From contig CACXAT010000009.1 of assembly GCA_902765725.1 (NCBI GenBank), forward strand, positions 1-64,000: a stretch of DNA of 64,000 bases. The letters are read 5' to 3'. The translations under genes and the position numbers were made by a program. Shown in pieces: positions 26,332 through 35,769 of the stretch. Numbering within the stretch: position 1 is the first letter of the stretch; every line of letters begins with the position of its first letter. The notes below the pieces were generated by a model. It was not told the DNA's origin. It was given only the letters and a program-made list of their open reading frames with translations, and ran no database searches. The stretch is from an uncultured Lachnospiraceae bacterium. Its GTDB lineage: Bacteria; Bacillota; Clostridia; Lachnospirales; Lachnospiraceae.

Positions 26332-27308
26332 CTGTGAAAAACGTAAAACTGAATTTCGATCTTGACAATCCGAAGAAAAAACCGTCCCGTGACGGCTATG
26401 GCGACGGTCTGAATGACGCGGCGGCCAAGAACCCCAATGTGGTGGCGATCGGTGCGGATATCACAGCATCCACAAGAGTTGACTGGTTTGTGAAGGAACA
26501 TCCGGACAGCTTCTATGACCTGGGAATCGCTGAGCAGAACCAGATGGCATTTGCTGCAGGCATGAGCCTGATGGGCAAGGTGCCTTTCGTCTGCAACTAC
26601 GGTGTGTTCCTGGCAGGACGTGCCTGGGATCAGATCCGTACAACGGTATGCTACAATAACCTAAACGTGAAGCTGGGCGGAGCCCACGGCGGAATCTCGG
26701 TTGGCCCTGACGGAGCGACCCATCAGGCACTGGAGGAGATCTCCATCATGAGATGCCTCCCCAACATGAAGGTTATCGTTCCCGCGGACTCCTGGGAGAC
26801 CCGCAAGGCGACCCGCGCAGTGGCGGAGCTGGACGGACCCTACTATGTACGCTTCGGAAGAGAAAAGGTTCCGGAAATCACGGATGAGAGCACCCCGTTT
26901 GAGGTGGGCAAGGCGTACTGCGTGCAGGAGGGCACAGATGTTGCCATCATCGCCTGCGGAGCCATGGTTTATCACAGCATGCTCGCCGCAAGAGAACTGG
27001 CGAAGGAAGGAATCTCCGCCATGGTGGTGAACTGCCATACGATCAAGCCGATCGACAGAGAGTCCATCGTGGAAGCTGCGAAGACGACCGGCGCTGTCGT
27101 CACGGCAGAAGAGCACCAGCTCATGGGCGGCATGGGAAGCGCAGTCAGTGAAGTACTTTCCACAGAATATCCTGTCCCGATGCAGATGGTCGGCGTGAAC
27201 GACCGCTTCGGACAATCCGGAGATCCGGATGAGCTGATGAATGCTTATGGCCTGAATGCAGAGGAGATCTGCAAGGCCGCGAAGAGAGCCATTGCGATGA
27301 AGCGCTGA
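26328..27308 (+). CDS. Transketolase, C-terminal (pyrimidine-binding) subunit
   Basis: A 326-residue partner: PNVVAIGADITASTRVDWF, FYDLGIAEQNQMAFAAGMSLMGKVPFVCNYGVFLAGRAWDQIR (with the ThDP-activating Glu in IAEQN), GGAHGGISVGPDGATHQALEE, VIVPADSWET and VVTAEEHQLMGGMGSAVSEVL. The ATG at 26328 overlaps the upstream stop, but GGAGGG abuts it; a GTG at 26334 has better spacing and may be the true start. Confidence 0.93.
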   Translation: MTVKNVKLNFDLDNPKKKPSRDGYGDGLNDAAAKNPNVVAIGADITASTRVDWFVKEHPDSFYDLGIAEQNQMAFAAGMSLMGKVPFVCNYGVFLAGRAWDQIRTTVCYNNLNVKLGGAHGGISVGPDGATHQALEEISIMRCLPNMKVIVPADSWETRKATRAVAELDGPYYVRFGREKVPEITDESTPFEVGKAYCVQEGTDVAIIACGAMVYHSMLAARELAKEGISAMVVNCHTIKPIDRESIVEAAKTTGAVVTAEEHQLMGGMGSAVSEVLSTEYPVPMQMVGVNDRFGQSGDPDELMNAYGLNAEEICKAAKRAIAMKR

Positions 27309-27353
27309 GTGGTTTTCCGGTGACAGTGCATCTGTAAGAGAAATAAAAGGAAC

Positions 27354-27382
27354 GGCCGCGGCGGATATCCCGCTGCGGCCGA
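27354..27382. terminator. Bidirectional terminator between convergent genes
   Basis: CGGCCGCGGCGG (27354-27365) pairs with CCGCTGCGGCCG (27371-27382), one G.T apart from perfect, with a 5-base loop. TTACTGTTTT follows on the plus strand and TTCCTTTTATT on the minus strand, so it can end both the transketolase and the minus-strand cluster transcripts. Confidence 0.8.
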
Positions 27383-27391
27383 TTACTGTTT

Positions 27392-28429
27392 TCAGGAGTG
27401 GATCTTCTGATCCAGTTCTTCATAGCTGCGCCGCAGCCTGTCAAACAGGGCATCCGGCAGCAGGGGGCTCTCCCACTCGCAGCCTGACGTTGTGAGCCGG
27501 TTCCTCGCTCCGTAGAAGACACCGTTCAGATAACGGGCGCTGTCGTTCCAGTTCCCGGCAATGACCTCTGGGATCGTCAGGGCGACAGAAGAGACACCGG
27601 GGGCAATATACGGTTTGTAACCGATCTCCCGCACGCGGATGTTGGCGTTGGTGGTCAGGTCTGTCAGCTGAGCGGTTGCGTCATCGTCATATTCTTCAGG
27701 ATCGATACTGTTCACCGCCACAAGTCCCCTGCCGTGGGGCCCATACACGCGGCCATTACTACAAAAACAGGTAAAACGCTTATCTTCTGAAGCGGGATCT
27801 GCAGGGAGGGATCCGGTTCTGCTTTCACATGCGGATTCTGCCAGCCGGCCAGCGTAGTAGGATGCCCTTGCAAACATGACCCCCAGTCCGAAGCCCTGGA
27901 TCTGGTCCGGGTGCAGATAGTCAAGAACGACTCCGCACAGAAGATCCAGCGGGTCGGAGACAACACCGAACAGTCCTCTGTATCCTGCGTCAGAGGCCTG
28001 TTTTGCATAGCCTGCGATGATCTTCCGGTTCTCTTCAAACTGTGCGATCCTGACATCCGAGTGTGCTTCCGCCCCGAGCGGAGGCACATTTTTTGTTGCG
28101 CAGAACAGGAAGATATCACAGTCAAAGAGGTTCTCCTCTTCCAGGATCACAACGTCCGGATAGGGAGTCCTCCCCAGCGGGGAGAGGATCTGGTTGATCT
28201 CGATCTCAAGACGGTCGCACAGCTTCTTGTCAATGTCATAGATGCCGATCTGCGATACACGCCCTGCTCCGGCGATCCGAAGTCCCAGGGCGGCATTCAG
28301 CCCCACATCTCCAAGGCCGATGATATGGACCCTCTTCAGATCCTTCTCATCCTGCATGATCCAGGGATACCCGGTGAGATGATCCCCGCGGTACGGGTAG
28401 GCGGAGCGAAGGTCTGTGATCTTATGCAT
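27392..28429 (-). CDS. LDH/MDH-superfamily-like NAD-dependent dehydrogenase
   Basis: A 345-residue protein. A 30-residue lead precedes the Rossmann start VHIIGLGDVGLNAALGLRI (glycine motif near 37-43) and IGIYDID, whose Asp suggests NAD. FLFCATKNVPPLGAE sits where LDH/MDH have the ASK/AG loop. GVVSDPLDLL (155-164) replaces the canonical NPVD segment, and GPHGRGLVAVNS (230-241) carries a candidate catalytic His232. A VARGNWNDSARYLNG-like end is unfamiliar. The substrate is unknown and it is divergent from true LDH or MDH. AAAGGAGAACTGCC precedes the ATG, 25 bases after the giant gene, so it is the last gene of a three-gene unit. Confidence 0.65.
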   Translation of the reverse strand: MHKITDLRSAYPYRGDHLTGYPWIMQDEKDLKRVHIIGLGDVGLNAALGLRIAGAGRVSQIGIYDIDKKLCDRLEIEINQILSPLGRTPYPDVVILEEENLFDCDIFLFCATKNVPPLGAEAHSDVRIAQFEENRKIIAGYAKQASDAGYRGLFGVVSDPLDLLCGVVLDYLHPDQIQGFGLGVMFARASYYAGRLAESACESRTGSLPADPASEDKRFTCFCSNGRVYGPHGRGLVAVNSIDPEEYDDDATAQLTDLTTNANIRVREIGYKPYIAPGVSSVALTIPEVIAGNWNDSARYLNGVFYGARNRLTTSGCEWESPLLPDALFDRLRRSYEELDQKIHS

Positions 28430-28454
28430 GGCAGTTCTCCTTTACATTTATAAT

Positions 28455-31400
28455 TTACAGCCGGAATTCTCCGTCCAGCAGATGCCTCAGCCTGCGCAGC
28501 TTCTGCATCTCGCGGCGCAGAAGCAGGGACGGGGATTCCTGCACGACGGAGGTGTCCAGGATGCAGGTATCCGGGTGCCTTGGCTCTGCCAGGACTTCTC
28601 CGATGCGGGACATGGTCAGCTTGCGGCCATACCTGTCCTGATAGAGCTTCTCCAGGACCAGGAAGATGCTGCGCGCATTTTCAAGGCAGACCACCGACAG
28701 GTTGTAGAATGCCTCCATGGATGCGCCCTTCATGAAGGACGGGAACTGGTAGGGCAGGATCGAGTTGACGGAGGGCAGCGAGGGCGAAGAGCGGATCTGC
28801 TCTCTGACCCGGATCCCGTCTCCGCCGATGAAGGGATACAGGTCCGATTCAATCAGCCAGGAGCGCATGTTCGGTACGAAATAGACCGATTCGATCGGCT
28901 CTTCCAGCACATTGGCCAGATCATCACCGCGCCCGGAGCGCACACCGACGATCAGTTTGTTCAGCTTCAGCCCTTCAGCCTTCATAACCTTCTCAACCGC
29001 AGCCAGCCGGTATCCCTTGTGATAGAGATCATCCACCAGGATCACGGGGCGCATGAAGGATTTGATGGTCCGGATCTGCACCTTCAGCGGGGCGTAATGC
29101 GGAAACTCTTTGATGGTGAAGCTCTCCATGTCAATGTCATACAGCTTCTCTGTATTCAGATCCTTCGTGACGCAGTTCGGCACGAGGACACCGCGCAGAG
29201 TCTTGCCGAAGGGGACACAGATCTTCTCACCAAGCTTTCTGGGACCGCAGGCTTCAGGGTCGACCGGATTGTTCCTGACGATCAGCTGGATCAGCCGGTG
29301 ATTCAGGATGTCTGAGTCAAAGCACAGACTGAGCTGGCCCGGGAACAGCATGGCAACCTCACGGCGCAGCTTCAGATGACTCTCCCAGAGGACCTCCTGC
29401 ACGGCAGGCTCCGATGAGAACTGGTCCTTGATGAAGGAAGGCGTGTCGAAGAACAGTACGAGCGGCCTGCGCATATCTGTCACATAGCAGTCCTCCATCT
29501 GCGGCAGCGGCAGGAAGCCGCTTCCCCGGAGCAGGTCATCATATTCCCTGCCGTGGAAGCAGACAGCGTAGGAGTACCCTTCCTCCTGACAGTGGGCGAG
29601 CATCTCGTTGAGAACCGTGTACCGGTCGTCACTGCAGCGCCCCGCGTCACCGAGGATATCCGTTAGGACACAGGTCCGGCCGGACAGCTCATTGCGCAGC
29701 GTGGCAGCCAGATCGATGTCGCCGCAGGATTCATAGAGCTCGCTGAATGCCAGCTCGTGATAGAGCACTGCCCCGCATATGTGTTCATCGTCCTCTTCAT
29801 TGCGCAGGATCACGGCCTTCTCACCACCGGCGCCGGCAAGATAATGATCTGAATAATGCGATGCCAGCTCAGCTTCCAGATCCTCCGACAGATGTTCGAA
29901 GAGGAGAGTATCCACGTTGCGGGACTGTGCGGCGCGCTTGTACATGGGCTCCATGGTATAGAGGCCTTTTTCATAGATGTAGTTCTGGACCACGGGCTCG
30001 ACCAGGTCTGCGATATCCTTGTTGTCACTTACATTTCTCCTGATCCGGGTGGAGCTCATGTTTTCAAAATAAGCCGGCAGCTTCAGGAACAGGACATCTG
30101 CCTGCAGCTTCTGCCGTATGTTTTTCTCCTCTGTCCAGGAGCCCTCCGTATTGCGGGCAAACAGAATGTGCGGGAAGGTGTGGATGGAATTCTCGCACGG
30201 AGCGGCCCGGTAGGCAGAGGCGTGCTCCACCACGTCACTTCCTGCGACGATATATACCTCCTCGCCGGAGAAGCAGCCGCGCAGCCTGGCCAGATCCTCC
30301 GGGCAGGCGATATTGACCGGGATCTCGGTGGGGAACAGGAATACGCCGTTGAGATCCGCCACAGACATAACCATGATTTTTCTGCGGATCTGGTACGGCT
30401 GTGTATTCTTGGACCAGGAGAATTCGTCTACTGCCAGGTATACATGGAAACCCATCGAGGCGATCTCCCGGACGATTGCCTTGTGTCCGAGGGAGAAGGG
30501 ATCGAAGGTCCCGGGGAAGAAGGCGATCTTCGCACGCTGCCGGAACGCGATCCGCTCGTGATCCTGCAGATAATCCGAGATAAACCGGTATATGTGATTG
30601 AGGGAAGCGGCGTTGTAGTACCACAGCGGGATCTCCTGGTCCCACAGGATAAAGGTCAGGACCTTCCGGGCCATGGAAGTAAAGTACTCCTTCTTCTGCT
30701 CGAGCGTCAGCTGGCGGCTTCCGAACAGACCTGATCCGAGGAAATAAAAGGCTTCGCGGGCCACTTCCATATCATAATGCACGGTCCCGGAGCACAGCAT
30801 TCCCTCCAGGGCGTTCTGCTCTTCTGTGCCGATCCCGTGCCCAGGCAGATACTGCAGGATCACGCTGACGGTCTCGAGGGTGAGGATCACCACCGAGGGC
30901 GTGCTGCTCGCATACAGATCACGCAGCTGGTCCAGAAGGGACAGCCTCTCGTCCTGTGTCATGATCACATAGATGCGTCCCATGAACTGGGGGATGTACC
31001 GGGCAACCGAGTAGCGTCCCATGGAGAGGGCACGCACCAGCTCGAGCATGATCTCATAGCGCTGAGACTCAGAGAGCCGGGGCATGATCTGTACCAGGTT
31101 TTCTCCGGCCTGCAGCTTATTGGTCACTCTCGGATTGAACTGCAGGATATTGAGCAGATGAGAGGCGTACTGGTAGACTCTCAGGAGATCTTTTTCCTCC
31201 ATCATCTCCTTCTGGAGGATCTCCAGGTTGACCAGCTTGAAGATCCAGGGGATCTCAGAGCGCTGGTTTTCGATATAGAGGAACTTCGCATCATAGTTCA
31301 GAGCAGAATCTTCGCCAAACACAAGCTTCCTGATCTGCAGAGTCAGATAGCGTATGCACACCGGATCCTCCTCCTTCATGGAGAGGGAAGAGAGTGCGTC

Positions 31401-33149
31401 TATCATCTCATCATCCGGCCGGCAGCCCTGCTTGAGCCAGCATACAAGGAAGCGAAGCGCAGACACGCGGATCTCGGGATCCTCTGTCTGCAGGAACTGG
31501 CGGTCAAAACGGAAGAGGAGCTTGCGCTGGTTGGCGCTGCACAGGTCATAAGGGATCTCCGGCAGGCAGTCCAGCAGGAGGAACTGCGTCAGGCCCTCCC
31601 ACCGGGAGGACTTGTAATGATCAAGTACCACATTCAGCACTTCGCGCCGTCTGGGCCCGTCTGTCAGAGCCAGCAGATGACGCACGACTGTCTTCATGCC
31701 GTACCCGATCCACCGGCGGTGCTGCTCTGTGACCATGTGACTGGGAAAGAGCATGCGGTGCAGGAAGCTGCGCCACACATCCGCCATCCTGCGGCCGATC
31801 TGCGGAGCCTGTACATCCTCCGGGAGCTCTTTCTTGAATACGATATCAAAGCCGGCCATGACAACAGCAGAGATCCTGGCGGCCTGACGCCGGATATCTC
31901 CGTCCTGGTGAGAGAGCATTTCATACAGGAAGTCCAGAATCACCAGCTTCTGTTCCTGCTTGAGGTAGCCCGAGTATTCTTCTATGACCGTGAGAAAAGC
32001 ACGCACATGTCTCCAGTCCTTCTCCCCGCGGATATCCTCCAGCAGGCTGATAAAGGAGACATCATGCCCGGTCGTGTACATGACCTTCAGGTTCTGGGAG
32101 ATCGCGAGATACTTGAAGGCCTGCACCATCTCATCCGTACTCATCAGAGAGTAGGGGGTGCGGGCTTTTGGCTTGTGCCAGCCGTCCTCCAGATCTACGG
32201 ATACTCCGAGGGAGATCAGATAGTCCTCGAAATCCTTCAGCTTGTCATATACCTTGGCATAGCGCCGCCTCTTGGCATCATCCACGTTGTCGAGCTTGCT
32301 GAGGATGATGTCATAGGATTCCTTCAGAGACCAGAAGCAGACCTTCTCTGTCCCGTCCTCCAGGCGCACACTCTTGACGCGGAAGTCGGCATAGATCAGG
32401 ATCAGGCTCTCTACACTCAGATTTTCCAGCTCCAGGTCCCAGACCGAATGGGCGGACGCGATCGCGCCGATGGAATCAAAACCGAACTGCTGGGCAAACT
32501 GGTAGGTGTAATAATAGTGCAGATAGGGTACACGTCTTGCCTCCTCGGGACGGCAGCCGTACTTGCCGATATCGTGCAGGATCGCGGCTCCCGAAGACAG
32601 CGCCGGATCGATCCGGACTGATGTGTGCAGGAGCTGCCTTGCGATATATACAGACACATAGTTGACGCCGGCGATATGTCCGAGGGTCTCAAATGGAGTT
32701 ATGGTTCTGTGCAGCCGCATGAATGCATACAGATAACGCTCACGCAGGCAGTGAAGAAGCTTCTCATACTCCGCGGTTGCGCGGTACCCGCGGTATTCCT
32801 GCTCTTCGAGCAGCACAAGGTCCCGGGTCCGGCACGGAGCCAGCTCCCTGCGCTCCCGGTCAAACACAGCGTTCAGCGTATCCAGATAGAACAGGACCGC
32901 TTCCCTGCGCTCTTCCTTTAGGAGGACCGGGTCCCTGCCGGGATAGTAGTCATCCAGCAGAAAGGCGCAGCAGTATGAGTTCCAGTCGTCGAAGCTGTCC
33001 GGCGCGGCGCTGCCAAGCAGCGGCATCAGTGCTTCCGCACACAGTTCAGGCATGATGCGAAGATCCGCGCCGTCCTCTGCCAGAGGACAGGAGGACGCGA
33101 TCGACTCTATGAGATCTTCACGACTATTGATACCGGTAATCTTAGCCAT
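28455..33149 (-). CDS. Giant multidomain protein: HD, helical repeats, NadD-like nucleotidyltransferase, GNAT-like and PRTase-like regions
   Basis: About 1564 residues. An HD-type domain lies around 155-265 (GHIAGVNYVSVYIARQLL, then ILHDIGKYG, then SAHSVWD). About 385-865 is helical and HEAT-like. 878-1065 is a nucleotidyltransferase: FFPGTFDPFSLGHKAIV (the GTFDP-x3-GH motif), AGSDVVEH and MSSTRIRRN (like the ISSTxIR of NadD). 1085-1225 resembles an acetyltransferase. 1280-1445 has a phosphoribosyltransferase-like VILVDDLYHKGYR with an upstream beta-rich part. No signal or membrane segment is seen. The ATG at 33149 follows GGGGAG; 33161 is the alternative. I know no named family with this order; function unknown. 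Confidence 0.7.
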   Translation of the reverse strand: MAKITGINSREDLIESIASSCPLAEDGADLRIMPELCAEALMPLLGSAAPDSFDDWNSYCCAFLLDDYYPGRDPVLLKEERREAVLFYLDTLNAVFDRERRELAPCRTRDLVLLEEQEYRGYRATAEYEKLLHCLRERYLYAFMRLHRTITPFETLGHIAGVNYVSVYIARQLLHTSVRIDPALSSGAAILHDIGKYGCRPEEARRVPYLHYYYTYQFAQQFGFDSIGAIASAHSVWDLELENLSVESLILIYADFRVKSVRLEDGTEKVCFWSLKESYDIILSKLDNVDDAKRRRYAKVYDKLKDFEDYLISLGVSVDLEDGWHKPKARTPYSLMSTDEMVQAFKYLAISQNLKVMYTTGHDVSFISLLEDIRGEKDWRHVRAFLTVIEEYSGYLKQEQKLVILDFLYEMLSHQDGDIRRQAARISAVVMAGFDIVFKKELPEDVQAPQIGRRMADVWRSFLHRMLFPSHMVTEQHRRWIGYGMKTVVRHLLALTDGPRRREVLNVVLDHYKSSRWEGLTQFLLLDCLPEIPYDLCSANQRKLLFRFDRQFLQTEDPEIRVSALRFLVCWLKQGCRPDDEMIDALSSLSMKEEDPVCIRYLTLQIRKLVFGEDSALNYDAKFLYIENQRSEIPWIFKLVNLEILQKEMMEEKDLLRVYQYASHLLNILQFNPRVTNKLQAGENLVQIMPRLSESQRYEIMLELVRALSMGRYSVARYIPQFMGRIYVIMTQDERLSLLDQLRDLYASSTPSVVILTLETVSVILQYLPGHGIGTEEQNALEGMLCSGTVHYDMEVAREAFYFLGSGLFGSRQLTLEQKKEYFTSMARKVLTFILWDQEIPLWYYNAASLNHIYRFISDYLQDHERIAFRQRAKIAFFPGTFDPFSLGHKAIVREIASMGFHVYLAVDEFSWSKNTQPYQIRRKIMVMSVADLNGVFLFPTEIPVNIACPEDLARLRGCFSGEEVYIVAGSDVVEHASAYRAAPCENSIHTFPHILFARNTEGSWTEEKNIRQKLQADVLFLKLPAYFENMSSTRIRRNVSDNKDIADLVEPVVQNYIYEKGLYTMEPMYKRAAQSRNVDTLLFEHLSEDLEAELASHYSDHYLAGAGGEKAVILRNEEDDEHICGAVLYHELAFSELYESCGDIDLAATLRNELSGRTCVLTDILGDAGRCSDDRYTVLNEMLAHCQEEGYSYAVCFHGREYDDLLRGSGFLPLPQMEDCYVTDMRRPLVLFFDTPSFIKDQFSSEPAVQEVLWESHLKLRREVAMLFPGQLSLCFDSDILNHRLIQLIVRNNPVDPEACGPRKLGEKICVPFGKTLRGVLVPNCVTKDLNTEKLYDIDMESFTIKEFPHYAPLKVQIRTIKSFMRPVILVDDLYHKGYRLAAVEKVMKAEGLKLNKLIVGVRSGRGDDLANVLEEPIESVYFVPNMRSWLIESDLYPFIGGDGIRVREQIRSSPSLPSVNSILPYQFPSFMKGASMEAFYNLSVVCLENARSIFLVLEKLYQDRYGRKLTMSRIGEVLAEPRHPDTCILDTSVVQESPSLLLRREMQKLRRLRHLLDGEFRL

Positions 33150-33150
33150 A

Positions 33151-35763
33151 TTACTCCCCATTCTTCCTGTAGATGATCAGGTGTTCATGTTTCATGTCAT
33201 GCAGAAGATGCCAGTCCTGGTCCTGCGTGTCACAGTAGATGACCACAGAGTCATCTGCTTCCGGAACAATCTCCCGGATACGGTTCGGAAGCTCTGCCAG
33301 CATCTCAGGGCGGAAATGAACCCGCCGCTTGTCTTCAAAGACAGCGTCATACAGGATATCCGCTTCCACGAGATCCTGGAAGATGTGGCTGCCATAGGAC
33401 AGTTCCGGCTGATATCCGGCCCGTGACTCCGCCAGCTCGCAGATCACCCGGAAGGAGCTGATATCCGAGAAAGCAGTGGGAACACCCAGCTCCGGAGAGG
33501 AAGTCCCGATCCGCCCCGGTGTCAGCAGCACCAGCTGTTTTCCGGTATCTCTCAGATGCCAGTTCAGCTGTCCGATGACTCTTGCCACCCCGGGCTTGTT
33601 TTTGTAGGGCATCTCGTAATAGGCAACCGGGTCGATCATGACGATCCCGTCCACCAGGGTGCTCCGGGACATGCCCATCGAAGAGCGGACAGTCTCCAGG
33701 AAGATGCCGGAGTCATCCGGAAGGTCTGCGGGATCTTCCGCCGACTGCGCCGCGGAACGGTCCTGCATGATCAGCAGGGGACGGCACTGGAGCAGGTTCA
33801 CCACATAATCCCCGTCCTCGCTGAGATTGATCGTGAATTCGATATCCACACTCTGCCCGTAGGAGGTCTGCAGCTGCTGCATCATCTCATGCATGAGCTG
33901 CATCAGTTCCGGCTTTCCGGTGATGCCCCGGCAGGAGATGAACTCTATGCTGCGGGCGCTGCCCCGCTCCCGGAAGATGCGTTCCGCATCTGTATCGTGC
34001 TCCAGGAGGATGCGCTTCAGCCAGCCGGGCAGACTGGGGGCTACGTCCTCGAGAGGAACGTAGCAGAAAGTTCCCCGGGTCTTGTCGATCAGGGAAATCT
34101 TCCGCTGGCTGTAGCGGTGCCGCTCCGAGGCAGAATGGTAGGGAGTTGTCATGGGCTGGTCAAGGCTGACCAGGCGCGGGTAGGCGCCTTCCGTCCGGTC
34201 GACCGCCGAGGTGCCGAGACCCATCACGAGGCGGAGCATCCCGGCTCCGGGATCCAGTGTGGGAAGAAACCGGTAAGGACTGTAGGAATATCCGACACCG
34301 GCCGCGCAGGGCATGAAATAATTGCCAAAATGAGAGCCCGAGACACGCATGACCAGGATCGCCATCTGCTCATCCCGCCTGGCAAGGCCGCGTCTCATGC
34401 GGTAGTCCAGGGCGGAGAGGGACATGGTGCTTGCATAGACAGTCCGGACGACGTCTTCAAAAGCTGCCAGCCGCTCCTCAATCGAGCCGCTGTTTGGAAC
34501 AAACACGGAATCATATTTGCCTGCAAAAGCATTGTCGAAGCCGTCCTCCAGTATGCTGCTGGAGCGGACGATGATCGGTGCCTGTCCGTAGTACTCCAGA
34601 AGATGCAGGAACTGCTGCTCGATCTCATCCCAGAAGGAGCCGTGCAGAAGGGCCTCATGCAGCTGGGCGGAGAGTGAGAAATATCCTTCCTCTGTATTCT
34701 GACGTACCGACAGCTCCCACAGCCCATTTTCCACCAGATATCCGGAGAAAACGTCGGAACCGATGTAGAAGGAATCATGGGCTTCCATGTAGTCATACAG
34801 CTCCGGGCGGCGGTTCTCGATGATCTTTCGGGCGGTCAGCATCCCGCAGGATTTGCCGCCGATCTGGCCGCTGCCTACCATGTGCTCTTTGACGAAGAAG
34901 TAGTCCTCCGGGCGGAAGTTCTCCAGGATCAGGCTCCGCATCCGGGTATCCCGGCTCATCATGATCCGGCACATCCGCGCGCATTCCTCAGTCAGATCAT
35001 CCCCGTATTCATATTTGCGCTGGGTATTGAGGAAAAAACGATCCCAGCTGTCCATACTCAGGTCCGGATGCATGCGGCTGGTCATATCCTGGGCGCGATG
35101 ATACCTGCTGAGTTTCACACCGTCCGTCAGGAGCCTGAATTCTCCCGTCACCGGATCGACCACGTGGGGCTGGAACAGCTCAGGGTCTTCTTCTGCGCGG
35201 ATCTTCTCTGCGCGGACATAGACATTCTTGAAGTCAGAACAGACATGAAGGAAGACATCTGCCGTTTCGGAGATCTTATGTGCCGCGGTGTCCGAATGCA
35301 TCCCGGCTTTCAGAGGAAAGAGCGCAGTATCGCCGCGCTCTGACAGAAGGGGCGTTGTGACACGGAAGAAATTGACCATCATCAGGTCGGTGGCCCAGGC
35401 GGTCTGCAGATCGGACAGGCAGTCAAAGAGAAAGAGGGTTCCCCTCTGCCGGCGCCGGATCTCCTGATGCAGCGAGACTGTAAAAGGACGGAAACGGTGG
35501 TTCAGAGGGATCGGAACTGTCTGTATCTGATCATCTTCCCGGTCGGATACAGACTGGCTGTCCACAGAGACCTGCGGCCCGTCCGCGGTATCCGGAATGA
35601 ACCGGAAACGGACGACCGGTATGGAGGCTGCCTGTGCTGCCTGCAGGATTCCGGTTAGAAGTCTTGGATAATCTGACAGGTCAGCCATCGAGAATACGAC
35701 GTTCCTTCCTGCGTCAGGAGAGGCGGCGAAATCGCCGAGATTTTTTTTCTTACAAATAGTCAT
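33151..35763 (-). CDS. PPDK/PEP-synthase-type ATP-grasp protein lacking the PEP and phosphohistidine domains
   Basis: 870 residues. Residues 1-230 look like a degenerate RecA/KaiC-like alpha-beta domain without a P-loop (VVFSMADLSDYPRLLTGIL, FLFDCLSDLQTAW). About 290-660 matches the pyruvate,phosphate dikinase/PEP synthase N-domain: GSGQIGGKSCGMLTA, IIVRSSSILEDGFDNAFAGKYDSVF (compare VRSSA-xED-x5-FAGQ) and VDIEFTIN...VNLLQCRPL. No TGG-x-SH-x-A phosphohistidine and no PEP-binding barrel follow; the last 200 residues are unassigned. The stop is one base before the giant-gene start, so the two are coupled. It probably phosphorylates or ligates something with ATP; the acceptor is unknown. Confidence 0.72.
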   Translation of the reverse strand: MTICKKKNLGDFAASPDAGRNVVFSMADLSDYPRLLTGILQAAQAASIPVVRFRFIPDTADGPQVSVDSQSVSDREDDQIQTVPIPLNHRFRPFTVSLHQEIRRRQRGTLFLFDCLSDLQTAWATDLMMVNFFRVTTPLLSERGDTALFPLKAGMHSDTAAHKISETADVFLHVCSDFKNVYVRAEKIRAEEDPELFQPHVVDPVTGEFRLLTDGVKLSRYHRAQDMTSRMHPDLSMDSWDRFFLNTQRKYEYGDDLTEECARMCRIMMSRDTRMRSLILENFRPEDYFFVKEHMVGSGQIGGKSCGMLTARKIIENRRPELYDYMEAHDSFYIGSDVFSGYLVENGLWELSVRQNTEEGYFSLSAQLHEALLHGSFWDEIEQQFLHLLEYYGQAPIIVRSSSILEDGFDNAFAGKYDSVFVPNSGSIEERLAAFEDVVRTVYASTMSLSALDYRMRRGLARRDEQMAILVMRVSGSHFGNYFMPCAAGVGYSYSPYRFLPTLDPGAGMLRLVMGLGTSAVDRTEGAYPRLVSLDQPMTTPYHSASERHRYSQRKISLIDKTRGTFCYVPLEDVAPSLPGWLKRILLEHDTDAERIFRERGSARSIEFISCRGITGKPELMQLMHEMMQQLQTSYGQSVDIEFTINLSEDGDYVVNLLQCRPLLIMQDRSAAQSAEDPADLPDDSGIFLETVRSSMGMSRSTLVDGIVMIDPVAYYEMPYKNKPGVARVIGQLNWHLRDTGKQLVLLTPGRIGTSSPELGVPTAFSDISSFRVICELAESRAGYQPELSYGSHIFQDLVEADILYDAVFEDKRRVHFRPEMLAELPNRIREIVPEADDSVVIYCDTQDQDWHLLHDMKHEHLIIYRKNGE

Positions 35764-35769
35764 ATATTC

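Noticed and set aside
30777..32621. Plus-strand open frame of 614 codons opposite the giant multidomain gene
   Set aside because: Antisense to the helical-repeat region, with low-complexity His/Gln/Leu composition and no ribosome binding site. It reflects codon bias of the real gene.
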